This document shows positions 23,634 through 32,589 of a stretch of 64,000 bases of DNA, piece after piece; position 1 is the first letter of the stretch; each line of letters starts with the position of its first letter. The DNA is from Bacteroides fluxus YIT 12057. Its GTDB lineage: Bacteria; Bacteroidota; Bacteroidia; Bacteroidales; Bacteroidaceae. A model generated the notes under the pieces. It was not told where the DNA came from, did no database searches, and saw nothing but the letters and a program-made list of their open reading frames with translations. The stretch covers positions 1 to 64,000 of the forward strand of contig NZ_GL882688.1 of NCBI RefSeq assembly GCF_000195635.1, written 5' to 3'. Made by a program: the position numbers and the translations under genes.

Positions 23634-23990
23634 ATGAATAGAACTATATATATACTCATAATCTCTATTTTAGCCTTTCTTTGTTTACACAGTTGCGCTG
23701 TGGATATTGACCCTAAAATAGCTAATACAGCCTTTGGGCTTACAGCTATAAAATACGAATATATAATAATGATTTTAAGCTTATGCAGTGGCATCTTCTG
23801 CATTATTGAAGGAACAGATTTTACGTCAAAATTAATAAATGCTTCTCCTGGAGTTTTACTAATGGTAATAGGAGCCTTGATTATTATTTTTAAAAGATTG
23901 AAAATAAGAAGTAAGCAAATAGAAAAGCCAGTAACACAGTTTTCAAGAAAACGTGATTGCTGGCTTTTCTATCAAACAATAAATCAATAA
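23634..23990 (+). CDS. Small membrane lipoprotein-like protein (cargo 3, gene 3)
   Basis: This 118-aa protein has an N-terminal signal with lipobox-like LCLHSC and two hydrophobic segments (YIIMILSLCSGIFCIIEG; GVLLMVIGALIIIF). The C-terminal codons run through the terminator hairpin (23921-23970). The family is unknown. As the third gene of a possible defence operon it could act at the membrane. The start at 23634 is 1 bp after the previous stop. Confidence 0.55.
   Translation: MNRTIYILIISILAFLCLHSCAVDIDPKIANTAFGLTAIKYEYIIMILSLCSGIFCIIEGTDFTSKLINASPGVLLMVIGALIIIFKRLKIRSKQIEKPVTQFSRKRDCWLFYQTINQ
23921..23970. terminator. Bidirectional hairpin at the end of cargo 3
   Basis: Arms AGAAAAGCCAGTAA and TTGCTGGCTTTTCT share the AAAGCCAG core with the cargo 1 hairpin at 3501-3549. 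Confidence 0.7.
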
Positions 23991-24067
23991 ATGCATGCAG
24001 AAAACAAGATTGAAATATTTCAAGAAAGCAATATTCCAATCAAACAAGATTTCATGTTTTCAAGATT

Positions 24068-24349
24068 TCATTTCTGATAGAACCTTTCCAACAAATCCAT
24101 GATGTCACTTTCCCGGTAGATGATTTTTCCCGGAAGCTGCACGTACCCCAGCAGCCCCATGTCCCTGTAATCCTGCAACGTCCGTTTGCTGATACAAAGC
24201 CGTTTGCATACTTCCTCGCCCGTCAGGTAGTGTTCACCGTTCAATACCGGGCGATAGTTCATTACCACGTACTCCACGTTTTCCAATACCCTGTCGAGGG
24301 AAGAAAACAGCACCAGCGTGATTTCGGAATTTTTCGTTATCAAATCCAT
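24068..24349 (-). CDS. HTH1: excisionase-like protein (copy 3)
   Basis: This 93-aa protein differs from copy 1 at only a few positions (LTGEEVCKRLCISKRTLQDY). Its C-terminus (DLLERFYQK) is identical to copy 1, unlike copy 2. It lies 4 bp after HTH2. Confidence 0.72.
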   Translation of the reverse strand: MDLITKNSEITLVLFSSLDRVLENVEYVVMNYRPVLNGEHYLTGEEVCKRLCISKRTLQDYRDMGLLGYVQLPGKIIYRESDIMDLLERFYQK

Positions 24350-24353
24350 AAGC

Positions 24354-24641
24354 CTACTTTTTAGAATTGTCCCTTACTTGGTCGAGCAGAAAGGCTTCCA
24401 CGTCCGAAGCCTTGTAGTAAATCTTGCCGTTTATCTGCGAGTAAGGCAGTTTCCCCATGTCACGGTAGGTCTGCGTCGTCCGGGCTGAAACATTCAGCAA
24501 ACGGCAGGTCTCGCAGTTATCCAGCCACTTGTCACGCTTCCTGCGTAAAGGCACGCAGAGCGCATCCACACGCCCCACAAAATTTTCAAACCTCTGTTTC
24601 CATAGTTCAAAAGTTTTCTTTTCAATCGTCACTATTTCCAT
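24354..24641 (-). CDS. HTH2: excisionase-like protein (copy 3)
   Basis: This 95-aa copy has the same MEIVTIEKK start and helix-turn-helix, with TTQTYRDMGKLPYS. The longer open frame to 24764 enters unrelated DNA past the block edge, confirming that the start at 24641 is the real one. Confidence 0.72.
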   Translation of the reverse strand: MEIVTIEKKTFELWKQRFENFVGRVDALCVPLRRKRDKWLDNCETCRLLNVSARTTQTYRDMGKLPYSQINGKIYYKASDVEAFLLDQVRDNSKK

Positions 24642-24732
24642 AACCGATATATTTATTCTTGTCAATACTCCGTTTTTCTTCACTGGTGCAAATATATAAA
24701 TAACTACCTTTGTAGCACAATTACAGATATTT

Positions 24733-25346
24733 ATGTTGAATACTGAAAACATACAAGCGCTCATTGATAGCGGAGAAGGCTATAATGTAGAGTTCAAAGT
24801 TCGTGTTCCCTCTAAAGTTCGTGAACTGACAGAGGAAATTTGCGCTTTCGCCAATGCTGACGGAGGACACCACTATACCAACAATATTTGCAGGCTATGG
24901 CATGGCTGGAAAGTAAACTGCAAGTAGCTTATAAAATTGAGGGAGCAGGCCCAAGAGAAGAAATTTGGGAAATTCCTCTTACTGTATTTAAAGAAGCCAT
25001 TATTAACGTTCTCGCATCGTGATTATTACGAACAGGGAGCAACCATTACAATAGAAATAAAGAAGCCAATCTTCCTGAGCCTGAATTTCATACGGACGGG
25101 ATGTTTACTGTTATATTCAAAAGAGGTATCAGTATCAAGAATGATACTGTAAATGATACTGTAAACTCAAAAGAACAAGAAGTACTAAATATCATCAAGC
25201 AATATCCGGGACTTAATTCGTCGAAGATTGCAGGATTAATAGGCAAAAGTGTTCCGACTGCTAAACGTTACTTAAATTCTTTGGTAAAATTAGGATTAAT
25301 AGAGTTTAGGGGGGCACAGAAAACAGGTGGGTATTATTTAGTATAA
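24733..25346 (+). pseudogene. Broken AlbA/Schlafen-type ATP-binding regulator
   Basis: The first piece (24733-24927) encodes IDSGEGYNVEFKVRVP and ICAFANADGG, an AlbA_2 N-terminus. A second frame near 24950-25020 gives REEIWEIPLTVFKEAIINVL, and a third (about 25101-25346) ends with a winged-helix tail (LNSSKIAGLIGKSVPTAKRY). Internal deletions and frameshifts separate them. A -7 box TACCTTTG lies near 24705, so the original promoter remains. Confidence 0.8.
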
Positions 25347-25466
25347 AAAACACTGATCCAATTTTACTTTCATTTCTTTGCAAGGTCTTTATTACAGAAC
25401 GTCCATTAAAATGAGCTCACGAAAGGTACGTGAAATATGAAAGTATAACGAAATAATAGAAATACT

Positions 25467-25826
25467 ATGTGTACAACAAGAAACTGGAAAGCCGGAATAC
25501 TGGCAATCGCAATGATATTGGTTTGTGGAGCCGCAAATGCACAACATTGGCATCGGCATTATCGCCCCAATCGGGTTGTTACCGTTGTAGTTCAACCAGA
25601 TGTAGTATCTCATGTCGGTAACCGTTTCAATCAAAAGGAACGATTGGCGATGGCTATAGCTTATTTGGAAACGCATGAGCACCTTACCGTCAGGCAATAT
25701 GCAAAAATGACGCAACTTAGCATGGCATCAGCGGAAGCGGAACTTGACGCTTTTGCTATAGATAAGAAAAAGCCGATACGACTTGTAATCAGAGGAAAAA
25801 AGAAAGTGTATATCAAAAGGCAATAG
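25467..25826 (+). CDS. Small exported protein of unknown function
   Basis: This 119-aa protein has a signal peptide (ILAIAMILVCGAANA), then QHWHRHYRPN and a C-terminal helical, basic part (LTVRQYAKMTQLSMASAEAE). I recognise no family. It is followed after 3 bp by a lipoprotein gene and then by sigma and anti-sigma remnants, suggesting an old envelope-stress cluster. Confidence 0.55.
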   Translation: MCTTRNWKAGILAIAMILVCGAANAQHWHRHYRPNRVVTVVVQPDVVSHVGNRFNQKERLAMAIAYLETHEHLTVRQYAKMTQLSMASAEAELDAFAIDKKKPIRLVIRGKKKVYIKRQ

Positions 25827-25829
25827 AAT

Positions 25830-26042
25830 ATGAAGAAAAAGAGAAACTGGAAATTATTGATATTGGGAGCGACTGTTCTGCTTTTGATGCAATCATGTGT
25901 GGTTGTGCGCAAAGCCCGCCATCACCATCATCACAGACATAGTATGCTTTATTACCAACAGAATATAGGTACAGCTTCATTTAACGCATCTGCTGCTTAT
26001 ACTACAATAGAACCTGCGAAAAATTGTGAAAGTAATGGATGA
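25830..26042 (+). CDS. Small histidine-rich lipoprotein
   Basis: This 70-aa protein has a lipoprotein signal (LLILGATVLLLMQSC) and a histidine run ARHHHHHRHS, which could bind metal. It overlaps the start of the sigma-factor remnant. The function is unknown. Confidence 0.5.
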   Translation: MKKKRNWKLLILGATVLLLMQSCVVVRKARHHHHHRHSMLYYQQNIGTASFNASAAYTTIEPAKNCESNG

Positions 26043-26250
26043 CAAGGAGTTGGTGAGGTTGACAGCCAAAGACCCGGAAACCGGTTTCCGCTGCCTGATG
26101 AAAAAATACAAGGAGGCCGTCTACTGGCATATCCGCAGGTTGGTTGTAGCGCATGAGGATGCACAGGACGCAACGCAGGAAACCTTTGTAAGAGTTTTCC
26201 GTTATATTGCCAAAGAGAAGATTATTAAGTTTATGAATGCTAACAATTAA
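26035..26250 (+). pseudogene. ECF sigma factor with internal deletion
   Basis: MDDKELVRLTAKDPETGF through DATQETFVRVFRYI is sigma-70 region 2. It then jumps to a short tail (KEKIIKFMNANN) and stops. Region 4, needed for -35 recognition, is missing, so this is an in-frame deletion remnant. Confidence 0.75.
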
Positions 26251-26254
26251 GTGT

Positions 26255-26596
26255 ATGAAAGAATATTTTGATTTTGACCGCATAGGAAAGCGACTGCCCT
26301 ATACCGCTCCTGACGGATTCCTCGATGATTTGGAAAATAGCGTAATGCAGCGCATCAAACAGGAGGTGCGTCCCTTAAAACCCAAACGAAACCTGCATCT
26401 GTGGTATTCAGTGGCGGGAGGTTTGGTAGCTGCCGGCCTCGCACTGCTGATTGTATTTGCCCCCTTCCACACACAGACGAAGAAATCGTTCGAAGATGTG
26501 GAGGAAGCATTTGCGAAGAAATGGCGATGGATAACAAAACGACCCGGCAGTTTGTGGAAACTTTCTGCCAGTTCCAGAAAGAAATCTGGGCATTAG
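26255..26596 (+). pseudogene. Anti-sigma-like membrane protein, truncated
   Basis: From MKEYFDFDRIGKRLPY the protein has one hydrophobic segment (SVAGGLVAAGLALLIVFA). After FEDVEEAF the frame leaves the original gene and reads the following gene out of frame to 26596. The position after a sigma gene fits an anti-sigma factor, but the family is inferred. Confidence 0.55.
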
Positions 26597-26823
26597 GTCC
26601 CCGACCGAAAAGAGAGAAAGCCCATCTTTCGGATAAAGAGGCTGAACAAGCCATGAACGAAAGATTTGCCCATAGTCAGAAGATACTCGACCTGCGTAAG
26701 AAGTATTATTTGAAGTACAGCAAATTTCTGACGCCCACACAAATTGAAAAAGTATATGTATTGGAAAGAAGAATGATGAACCGGCTGTTTCAACGTTCTC
26801 AAAATAAAGAGAACCGTAGATAA
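26519..26823 (+). pseudogene. 3' part of a small periplasmic helical protein gene
   Basis: About 100 residues (MAMDNKTTRQFVETF ... LTPTQIEKVYVLERRMM) form a helical, Spy/CpxP-like pattern, but the signal peptide is missing. The 5' end is fused to the anti-sigma remnant by deletion. Confidence 0.45.
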
Positions 26824-26835
26824 AAGATGAAAATT

Positions 26836-27470
26836 ATGAAATTAAAAGCTTTTGGCATATTTTGTTTGTCGTTCCTCATGACGACAGCCATCTCTTCTTG
26901 TGACAGTGATGAGATTACAGACCAACCGGAAGAAGTATCCGGCAGTGGAAATCCGACTTTGACCGTTCTTGCCGAACAAGTGGCTTGAAACTGAATTTCT
27001 CGCTGTCCGGAATCACTAAAATAGAGTTGGAAAGTGTAGACGGCTATGCCTTGGCCGGAACAACCGGCATCCAATGGGGAGATTCAGGGGAAGCATTGAC
27101 CGGGGAAGTTGAAAATGCCAACTCCATCCTGGTGTTCAATGCCCCGGATGAAAACGGATTGACCCCAGGAAAAGACTACTTCATTTTTACCTTGCTTTGC
27201 GACCTTTATGGAGGTTATCGCCTATCCATCTATCGGGAAGGCCTCGTGGCACATTATTTCGGTGTGCATCAAACGGTGGAAATGGGCTCATTCGTCACGC
27301 CCGCTGACCTGATAGAGGAAGAATTGGAGTTCGATGATCCGGATGCGCCGCTCGTAGAAGAAGAACGACCGGAACTGGATGCCACGACTACGGCACTTCT
27401 TCGTCAATATCAGCAAAGCCCTCACCTTGGATGTGGTGGAAAATGCAGGAGATTGTGGACGAGATGGTAG
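26836..27470 (+). pseudogene. Broken lipoprotein gene
   Basis: A lipoprotein start (AFGIFCLSFLMTTAISSC) runs to a stop at 26988. The body continues from about 26985 in another frame (LKLNFSLSGITKIELES ... ELDATTTALLRQYQQ), and another frame shift follows near 27420. It resembles Bacteroides surface lipoproteins in general layout. Confidence 0.6.
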
Positions 27471-27685
27471 AAAACCGTGACATCCGTCTCGAACAGCAAT
27501 TCCTGCGTCTCATCGATCCCCGAAATGACGACAATCTCAAGTATTTCATGCCGATCAGTTCCGACGGATGGTCAGTCAACAATTTACAAACGACAACCTT
27601 CACACCACTATGTTACTATACTGGTAACTTACAGAGAGTCTGCCATTGCGTGGGATGAAGATATTTCTCAGTGTTTCATACAATG

Positions 27686-27811
27686 CTAAAGTATCTTGTC
27701 CCCGATGGACGTATAGGGGATTGCTTTCTCATCCCTTAATGTCTGCAGTGCCCGTTTTGAGATATGCAGGGTTTCTCTTGCATATTCAAGATTTTCTTGA
27801 TAACTTGCCAT
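27686..27811 (-). pseudogene. Excisionase-like helix-turn-helix fragment
   Basis: A 41-codon frame reads MASYQENLEYARETLHISKR, then ALQTLRDEKAIPYTSIGDKI and a stop. This is the helix-turn-helix and wing pattern of excisionase-like genes, cut short. It marks an old mobile-element edge. Confidence 0.5.
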
Positions 27812-27934
27812 TGTATTTCTTCTAAATCTGCCGAATACATAATTATTTAAGTCTGCAAACTAAAAATAATCACTTTCGCGGAAAGAGGAAACAAATACTT
27901 AAGCAGGCTCTAAGGCTTGTAAAGAGAATTGGTT

Positions 27935-28834
27935 ATGAAAGAGATTTTGAAAGATTTTTCACGCATATACAGATTACAGGATGAATTTCTGATGGAAAAA
28001 ACCGATTTCCTTATTGTGAGACAAAAGAAAGGAGAAAGGCTGGAAATGGAAATAAAGAACGGAATAATGGCCATTATTCTGACGGGAGAGATAAGTATGA
28101 TGTGCAATCACCTATGGATGCGAGAAAGCATAAAAGAGGGCGAGATGTTTCTGCTGCTTGAAAAGTCGTTCGTGTCGATTGAGGTTCTTGAGGACACTGT
28201 GGCATTTCTTATGCGTTCGGACTCTCTGAGCAAACAGGGAGAGGCTCTTATGCTCAACAAACTGTTGAAACTTACTCCGCTGATAGACTACAATCTGAAC
28301 TCTCTTCCTGCTTGTCCGCAGATTATGGAGATAATCACCCAGATAAGCAGTTACCTCAAATCAGGAATCATGAACGATTCGCTGGCGTTCATCAAGCGTA
28401 TGGAGCTGTTCTTTGTGTTGCTTTCAAGTTATTCCGGAATGGAGCTTGCATCGCTGTTATACCCTTTGGTTTCGAGGTTCCCCAAATTCAGGCATTTCAT
28501 ACTCTGCAACTACCGGAATGTGAAAAGTGTAAAAGAACTCATACAGATGTCCGACATAAGCAAGAGTTTGTTTTACGAAAAGTTTAAGGAAGAGTTTCAT
28601 ATGCCCGTAAAGGAATGGATGCTGCAGAAGAGGGTGGATATGATTCTTCTCAAAGCGGCAAAGCCAGGCATAACGGTGAAACAGCTGATAATCGAGTGTG
28701 ACTGCTGTTCGTTCCAACAATTCAACTCCTTCTGCAAAAAACACATCGGTATGTCTCCGCGCGATTTGATAAAGGAGAAGCAGGGCATTATAAGCCTTGA
28801 GGCGGCACTGCTCAGAAACAAAGGCAGGAAATAG
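27935..28834 (+). CDS. AraC-family regulator upstream of the fimbrial operon
   Basis: This protein of about 299 aa has a C-terminal AraC domain (VKSVKELIQMSDISKSLFYE; ITVKQLIIECDCCSFQQFNS; GMSPRDLIKEKQG). The N-terminal sensing domain is of the Bacteroides type without obvious ligand motifs. ATG at 27935 is preferred. It lies directly upstream of and codirectional with the fimbrial operon and is a plausible regulator of it. Confidence 0.82.
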   Translation: MKEILKDFSRIYRLQDEFLMEKTDFLIVRQKKGERLEMEIKNGIMAIILTGEISMMCNHLWMRESIKEGEMFLLLEKSFVSIEVLEDTVAFLMRSDSLSKQGEALMLNKLLKLTPLIDYNLNSLPACPQIMEIITQISSYLKSGIMNDSLAFIKRMELFFVLLSSYSGMELASLLYPLVSRFPKFRHFILCNYRNVKSVKELIQMSDISKSLFYEKFKEEFHMPVKEWMLQKRVDMILLKAAKPGITVKQLIIECDCCSFQQFNSFCKKHIGMSPRDLIKEKQGIISLEAALLRNKGRK

Positions 28835-28929
28835 GATTAATAGTTTAAAAAACATTAATGGTGTGGGGGTAAAACAGAGGTGCTAACTTTTTTGGAAACT
28901 TTGACTACTAACATCGTTGTTTTGTAACA

Positions 28930-28937
28930 TAACTTTG
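28930..28937 (+). promoter_or_regulatory. Possible fimbrial operon promoter
   Basis: TAACTTTG matches the -7 consensus, 73 bp before the DUF3575 gene. The -33 element is not clear. The 176-bp gap contains no gene. Confidence 0.45.
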
Positions 28938-29010
28938 TGCTCAAAAAATAAAGAATTATAAAATATATAACAAAGGTAAAACAACAGATTGATATAAAGT
29001 TCTGGTAGTC

Positions 29011-29589
29011 ATGTTTTTGTATAGAAGATGGTTGACGGTTATTGCTGGATTGCTGTTTTTCTTTTTCAATACAGTGTCCGCACAGAAGGCAGCATTGAAG
29101 AGTAATTTGCTGTATGATGCGACGGGTAGCATAAACTTGGGTCTGGAGCTGGCGGTGGCGGGGCAATGGACCATGGATGTGTCGGGCAGCTACAATGCCT
29201 GGGACTTTCCCAATGACAAAAAATGGAGGCATATATTGGTTCAGCCGGAAGCGAGATACTGGCTGTGCGACAGGTTCAATGGGCATTTCTTTGGTATTCA
29301 TGCCCAATGGATGAAATTCAATATAGGAAATGTGGATATGCCTTTCGGATTGTGGGAGGGCGCAAGGAGCAACCGTTTTCAGGGTGACCTGTGGGGAGGC
29401 GGACTGGCTTACGGCTACAGCTGGCTTCTGTCCAGACATTGGAATCTTGAGGCAGAGGTTGGCGTGGGTTACAACAGGGTGATTTACGACAGGTATCCTT
29501 GTGCTTCGTGCGGAAGCAGGATTGCCTCGGATGCGAGAAATTATTTCGGTCCCACAAAACTGGCTTTAAGCTTTGTGTATCTATTCTGA
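29011..29589 (+). CDS. DUF3575 outer-membrane protein of the fimbrial locus
   Basis: This 192-aa protein has a signal peptide (ending FFNTVSAQ) followed by KAALKSNLLYDATGSINLG and a beta-rich barrel-like body ending in LALSFVYLF, an outer-membrane C-terminal signature. DUF3575 proteins open Mfa-type fimbrial operons. It probably helps anchor or assemble the fibre in the outer membrane. Confidence 0.85.
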   Translation: MFLYRRWLTVIAGLLFFFFNTVSAQKAALKSNLLYDATGSINLGLELAVAGQWTMDVSGSYNAWDFPNDKKWRHILVQPEARYWLCDRFNGHFFGIHAQWMKFNIGNVDMPFGLWEGARSNRFQGDLWGGGLAYGYSWLLSRHWNLEAEVGVGYNRVIYDRYPCASCGSRIASDARNYFGPTKLALSFVYLF

Positions 29590-29663
29590 TATACATTATA
29601 TATATTACACTTTCAAGGTAATACAAAGAAATCAATAAACATATATATTTTTTTTGAGTGATA

Positions 29664-31085
29664 ATGAGGAGTATTGCGAAAACAATATTGTTCACATTTG
29701 TTGTTGCGTCTGCATCTGTGGATGTGGCAGTGGCAAATGTTTCGGTTCAAGCAGAAAATATACGTGCACGGGAGTTGCAGGTAAGTAAAAACGGCGATGA
29801 CGTGGAGGTGAGTTTCCGTTTGTCGTTGCAGGGGCTGGACGTGAAGTCCAACCGCTCGTTTCTTCTTACGCCAGTGCTTGTAAAAGGTGACAGCCTGTGC
29901 AGTCTGCCTCCGGTTATGGTGGCTGGACGACGACGCGAGCTGGTAAACAGGCGAAACCGCTACAAGGGCATTATGCTGAAGTATGGCAAAGACGACAAGG
30001 TGGAAACGGATTATTCTGCCAAAGTGGAATACAGGGAATGGATGAGTGGGGCAAGCCTTATGATTGCAAGCGATTATTGCGGATGCAGAGGGACTCTTCT
30101 CGAACAGGAAAGGGTGCCCGTAAGAAAGGCTGTGCTTTACCGCCCGCAACCGGTGCTTGTTTTTGCGGTTCCTGCCGCAGAGCCTGTCAAGGTGAGGGAA
30201 GAATCGGGCAAGGCTTATCTGGATTTTCCGGTCAATGAAACAGTGATTTATCCCGATTATCGCAACAATGGGGAGGAACTGGAAAAAATCAGGGCTACCA
30301 TCGACTTGGTGAAAAACGATACTAACACACACATCACACATATATCCATACATGGCTATGCTTCGCCCGAAGGGAATTTTGCCAATAACGGCAGACTTGC
30401 CGGGGGGCGTGCCGGAGCTTTGAAGCAATACGTGCTTTCGCAGTATGGTTTTGCTGAGGATATTATAGATGTGTCGTCCACTCCCGAAGACTGGCAGGGA
30501 TTGAGACGATGGGTGGAGGCTTCGCAGATGGAATTCCGCAATGAGGTGCTGAAAGTTATAGACCTGGATATGGAGGAGGATGCCAAGAATTACCGTTTGC
30601 AGCTTTTAAACGAAAGAAAAACTTACAACTTTCTGCTTGATGAAGTATATCCGTCGTTGCGCCGTTCAGACTATGTGGTGCGCTATACGGTGCGTGCGTT
30701 CAATGCTGAGGAAGCACGCAAGCTGCTAAAGGTTCGTCCGCAGCTGCTTAGTCTGGAGGAAATGTATGCCGTTTCGGCTACTTACGCTCCGGGTAGCGAG
30801 GAGTTCAACGAGGTGTTCGACATTGCTGTGCGTCTTTTCCCTCACGATGAGACTGCCAACCTCAATGCGGCTCTTGTGGCTATCGGAGAGAAGAACTACA
30901 TCCGTGCCGGAAGGTATCTCGAAAAGGCGGGAAACAGTGCCGAGGCGATACATGCCCGTGGGGTGCTTTGCCTTATGACCGGACGATATGACGAGGCGGA
31001 GACTTTGCTGAAACAGGCTGCACACGCCGGTATAGAGGGAGCCGTGAAGAACCTTGAACAGTTGGAAATGGTTCGGGAGAACTAG
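29664..31085 (+). CDS. DUF3868 protein with OmpA-like domain and TPR-like tail
   Basis: This protein of about 473 aa has a signal peptide, an N-terminal DUF3868 region, an OmpA-like segment (ITHISIHGYASPEGNFANNG) and a C-terminal helical repeat part (LVAIGEKNYIRAGRYLEKAG). It likely binds peptidoglycan and stabilises fimbrial assembly. ATG at 29664 is chosen over GTG at 29658 because it starts a normal signal peptide. Confidence 0.85.
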   Translation: MRSIAKTILFTFVVASASVDVAVANVSVQAENIRARELQVSKNGDDVEVSFRLSLQGLDVKSNRSFLLTPVLVKGDSLCSLPPVMVAGRRRELVNRRNRYKGIMLKYGKDDKVETDYSAKVEYREWMSGASLMIASDYCGCRGTLLEQERVPVRKAVLYRPQPVLVFAVPAAEPVKVREESGKAYLDFPVNETVIYPDYRNNGEELEKIRATIDLVKNDTNTHITHISIHGYASPEGNFANNGRLAGGRAGALKQYVLSQYGFAEDIIDVSSTPEDWQGLRRWVEASQMEFRNEVLKVIDLDMEEDAKNYRLQLLNERKTYNFLLDEVYPSLRRSDYVVRYTVRAFNAEEARKLLKVRPQLLSLEEMYAVSATYAPGSEEFNEVFDIAVRLFPHDETANLNAALVAIGEKNYIRAGRYLEKAGNSAEAIHARGVLCLMTGRYDEAETLLKQAAHAGIEGAVKNLEQLEMVREN

Positions 31086-31151
31086 AGAACTGATGATTTC
31101 GGGATAGAATTAATTGTATGACAAACATAACTTATTATTAATTTTAGCACT

Positions 31152-32549
31152 ATGCAAATTAAAAAAATTATGATTGCAGGTTTGGCTTTGACTATGATGA
31201 CTTCCTGCCGGAATGAATTTGACGAAAATGGAGCAAGCGGAAGCGAAGGTGATGCTTACATGTCACTTTCCATCGAAATGCCTAATGTGGGAAGAGGGCG
31301 TGCCATTGACGAAAATGGAACTACAAGTGAAGGAACAGAGGGTGAGCAGAAAATTACTTCACTGAAACTGTTTGTGTTTGATGCAACGAGCGGCAAACTT
31401 GATAACAGTAGCAAAACCGACTTTGATGCGAGCGAACTGAAGCCGGGCAAACCCAGTGTAGGCACAGACAAGACTACTACCTACACCATCCCTTCTTTCA
31501 AAATTCCGGGCGGTGAAAAGAAAGTGCTTGTTATCGTGAATCCGTTGGATGGTAAATTCACGGATCAAACTAATATGAGTGAAGCAATGACATTGAGCGA
31601 AACTGAAATAAGCACTATTTCAACCGACGGTAAATTCATGATGACCAATGTAAACAGAGCTTCAGATACTGACGGTATGGTAACTGTCAATGTGGACGGA
31701 ACTGAAACAAACCCTACAAGCGTGACTGTTTCTGTGGAGCGTGTGGTGGCTAAGATTGAGGACATGACAGAGAATTACTCTATCAAGGTGAAAGATAATC
31801 AAAGCAACGATGTAGTGGAGTTCCAGAAGGTAGCCCTTATCAACGGTAACACCAAGTTCTATCCTATCATGAAAGTGAAAGAAAATACCGGAACTAGTAA
31901 TAACGACTATGTAGAAGACCCTAACTTCATGGGGCAGAGCGAAATTACCGTAGATGATTTTTATTCAAAGGAGTTCAATGCGGATACTTTCAATGATAAC
32001 GCTAGTGATTATGTAAAAACTCTTAGCTCGGAGACATCGGCAGCAAATGCATTGTTCTACACGCTCGAAAACACCATGACCAAGGATGAGCAGATGAATG
32101 CCTATACCACTGGTCTGTACTATCAGGCTCAATACAAGCTGGGAGGACAGGCTGGAAACGTATATCGGTTTGAAGAAAAATTATATAATTACAACGACCT
32201 TTCAAACGCCGCAGCCGGTCTTGGTTTGAGCCTTGACGGCTTGAGCGATCAATCTTCTATTGGCGATTTTGCCAATATCGGTGTTACTAAATACGAAAAT
32301 GGTGTATGCTACTACAAGTACTGGATTCGCCATATAGACAATAATAATTCATCAGAGATGGGTGCCATGGAGTTTGCCATAGTACGCAACAACCACTATC
32401 AGATGACTATCAACAGCGTGAAAGGTATCGGCGAAAACCTTCCTACCAACCCCGATTCAACCGACCCGGACGAAGAGACAGACAGCTTCCTCGATGTGAA
32501 GGTGAAGGTTCTTCCTTGGGTAGTTCGCCAGAACAACATTGATTTTTAA
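31152..32549 (+). CDS. Mfa1-family major fimbrial subunit
   Basis: This 465-aa lipoprotein (MIAGLALTMMTSC) has the FimA/Mfa1-like two-domain pattern: an N-terminal segment starting AYMSLSIEMPNVGRGRA, the central VVAKIEDM strand and a C-terminal donor region (SFLDVKVKVLPWVVRQNNID). Such subunits are cut by Rgp-like proteases and polymerise by strand exchange. It is the first structural gene and the best stalk candidate. Confidence 0.88.
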   Translation: MQIKKIMIAGLALTMMTSCRNEFDENGASGSEGDAYMSLSIEMPNVGRGRAIDENGTTSEGTEGEQKITSLKLFVFDATSGKLDNSSKTDFDASELKPGKPSVGTDKTTTYTIPSFKIPGGEKKVLVIVNPLDGKFTDQTNMSEAMTLSETEISTISTDGKFMMTNVNRASDTDGMVTVNVDGTETNPTSVTVSVERVVAKIEDMTENYSIKVKDNQSNDVVEFQKVALINGNTKFYPIMKVKENTGTSNNDYVEDPNFMGQSEITVDDFYSKEFNADTFNDNASDYVKTLSSETSAANALFYTLENTMTKDEQMNAYTTGLYYQAQYKLGGQAGNVYRFEEKLYNYNDLSNAAAGLGLSLDGLSDQSSIGDFANIGVTKYENGVCYYKYWIRHIDNNNSSEMGAMEFAIVRNNHYQMTINSVKGIGENLPTNPDSTDPDEETDSFLDVKVKVLPWVVRQNNIDF

Positions 32550-32589
32550 TCACTGCATACAAATATAAAAGCAATTTCAGCATAAGTAT

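Larger units (their letters stand above)
24061..24699. repeat. Conserved excisionase-like block, copy 3
   Basis: This matches 3562-4200 with few changes, from CAAGATTTCATTTCTG to CAAATATATAA, the HTH2 promoter. Homology then ends and the promoter of an AlbA-type gene begins. Confidence 0.9.

Noticed and set aside
25909..25950. Histidine run as proof of a metal-transport protein
   Set aside because: The protein is only 70 aa with no transporter features; metal binding is possible but unproven.
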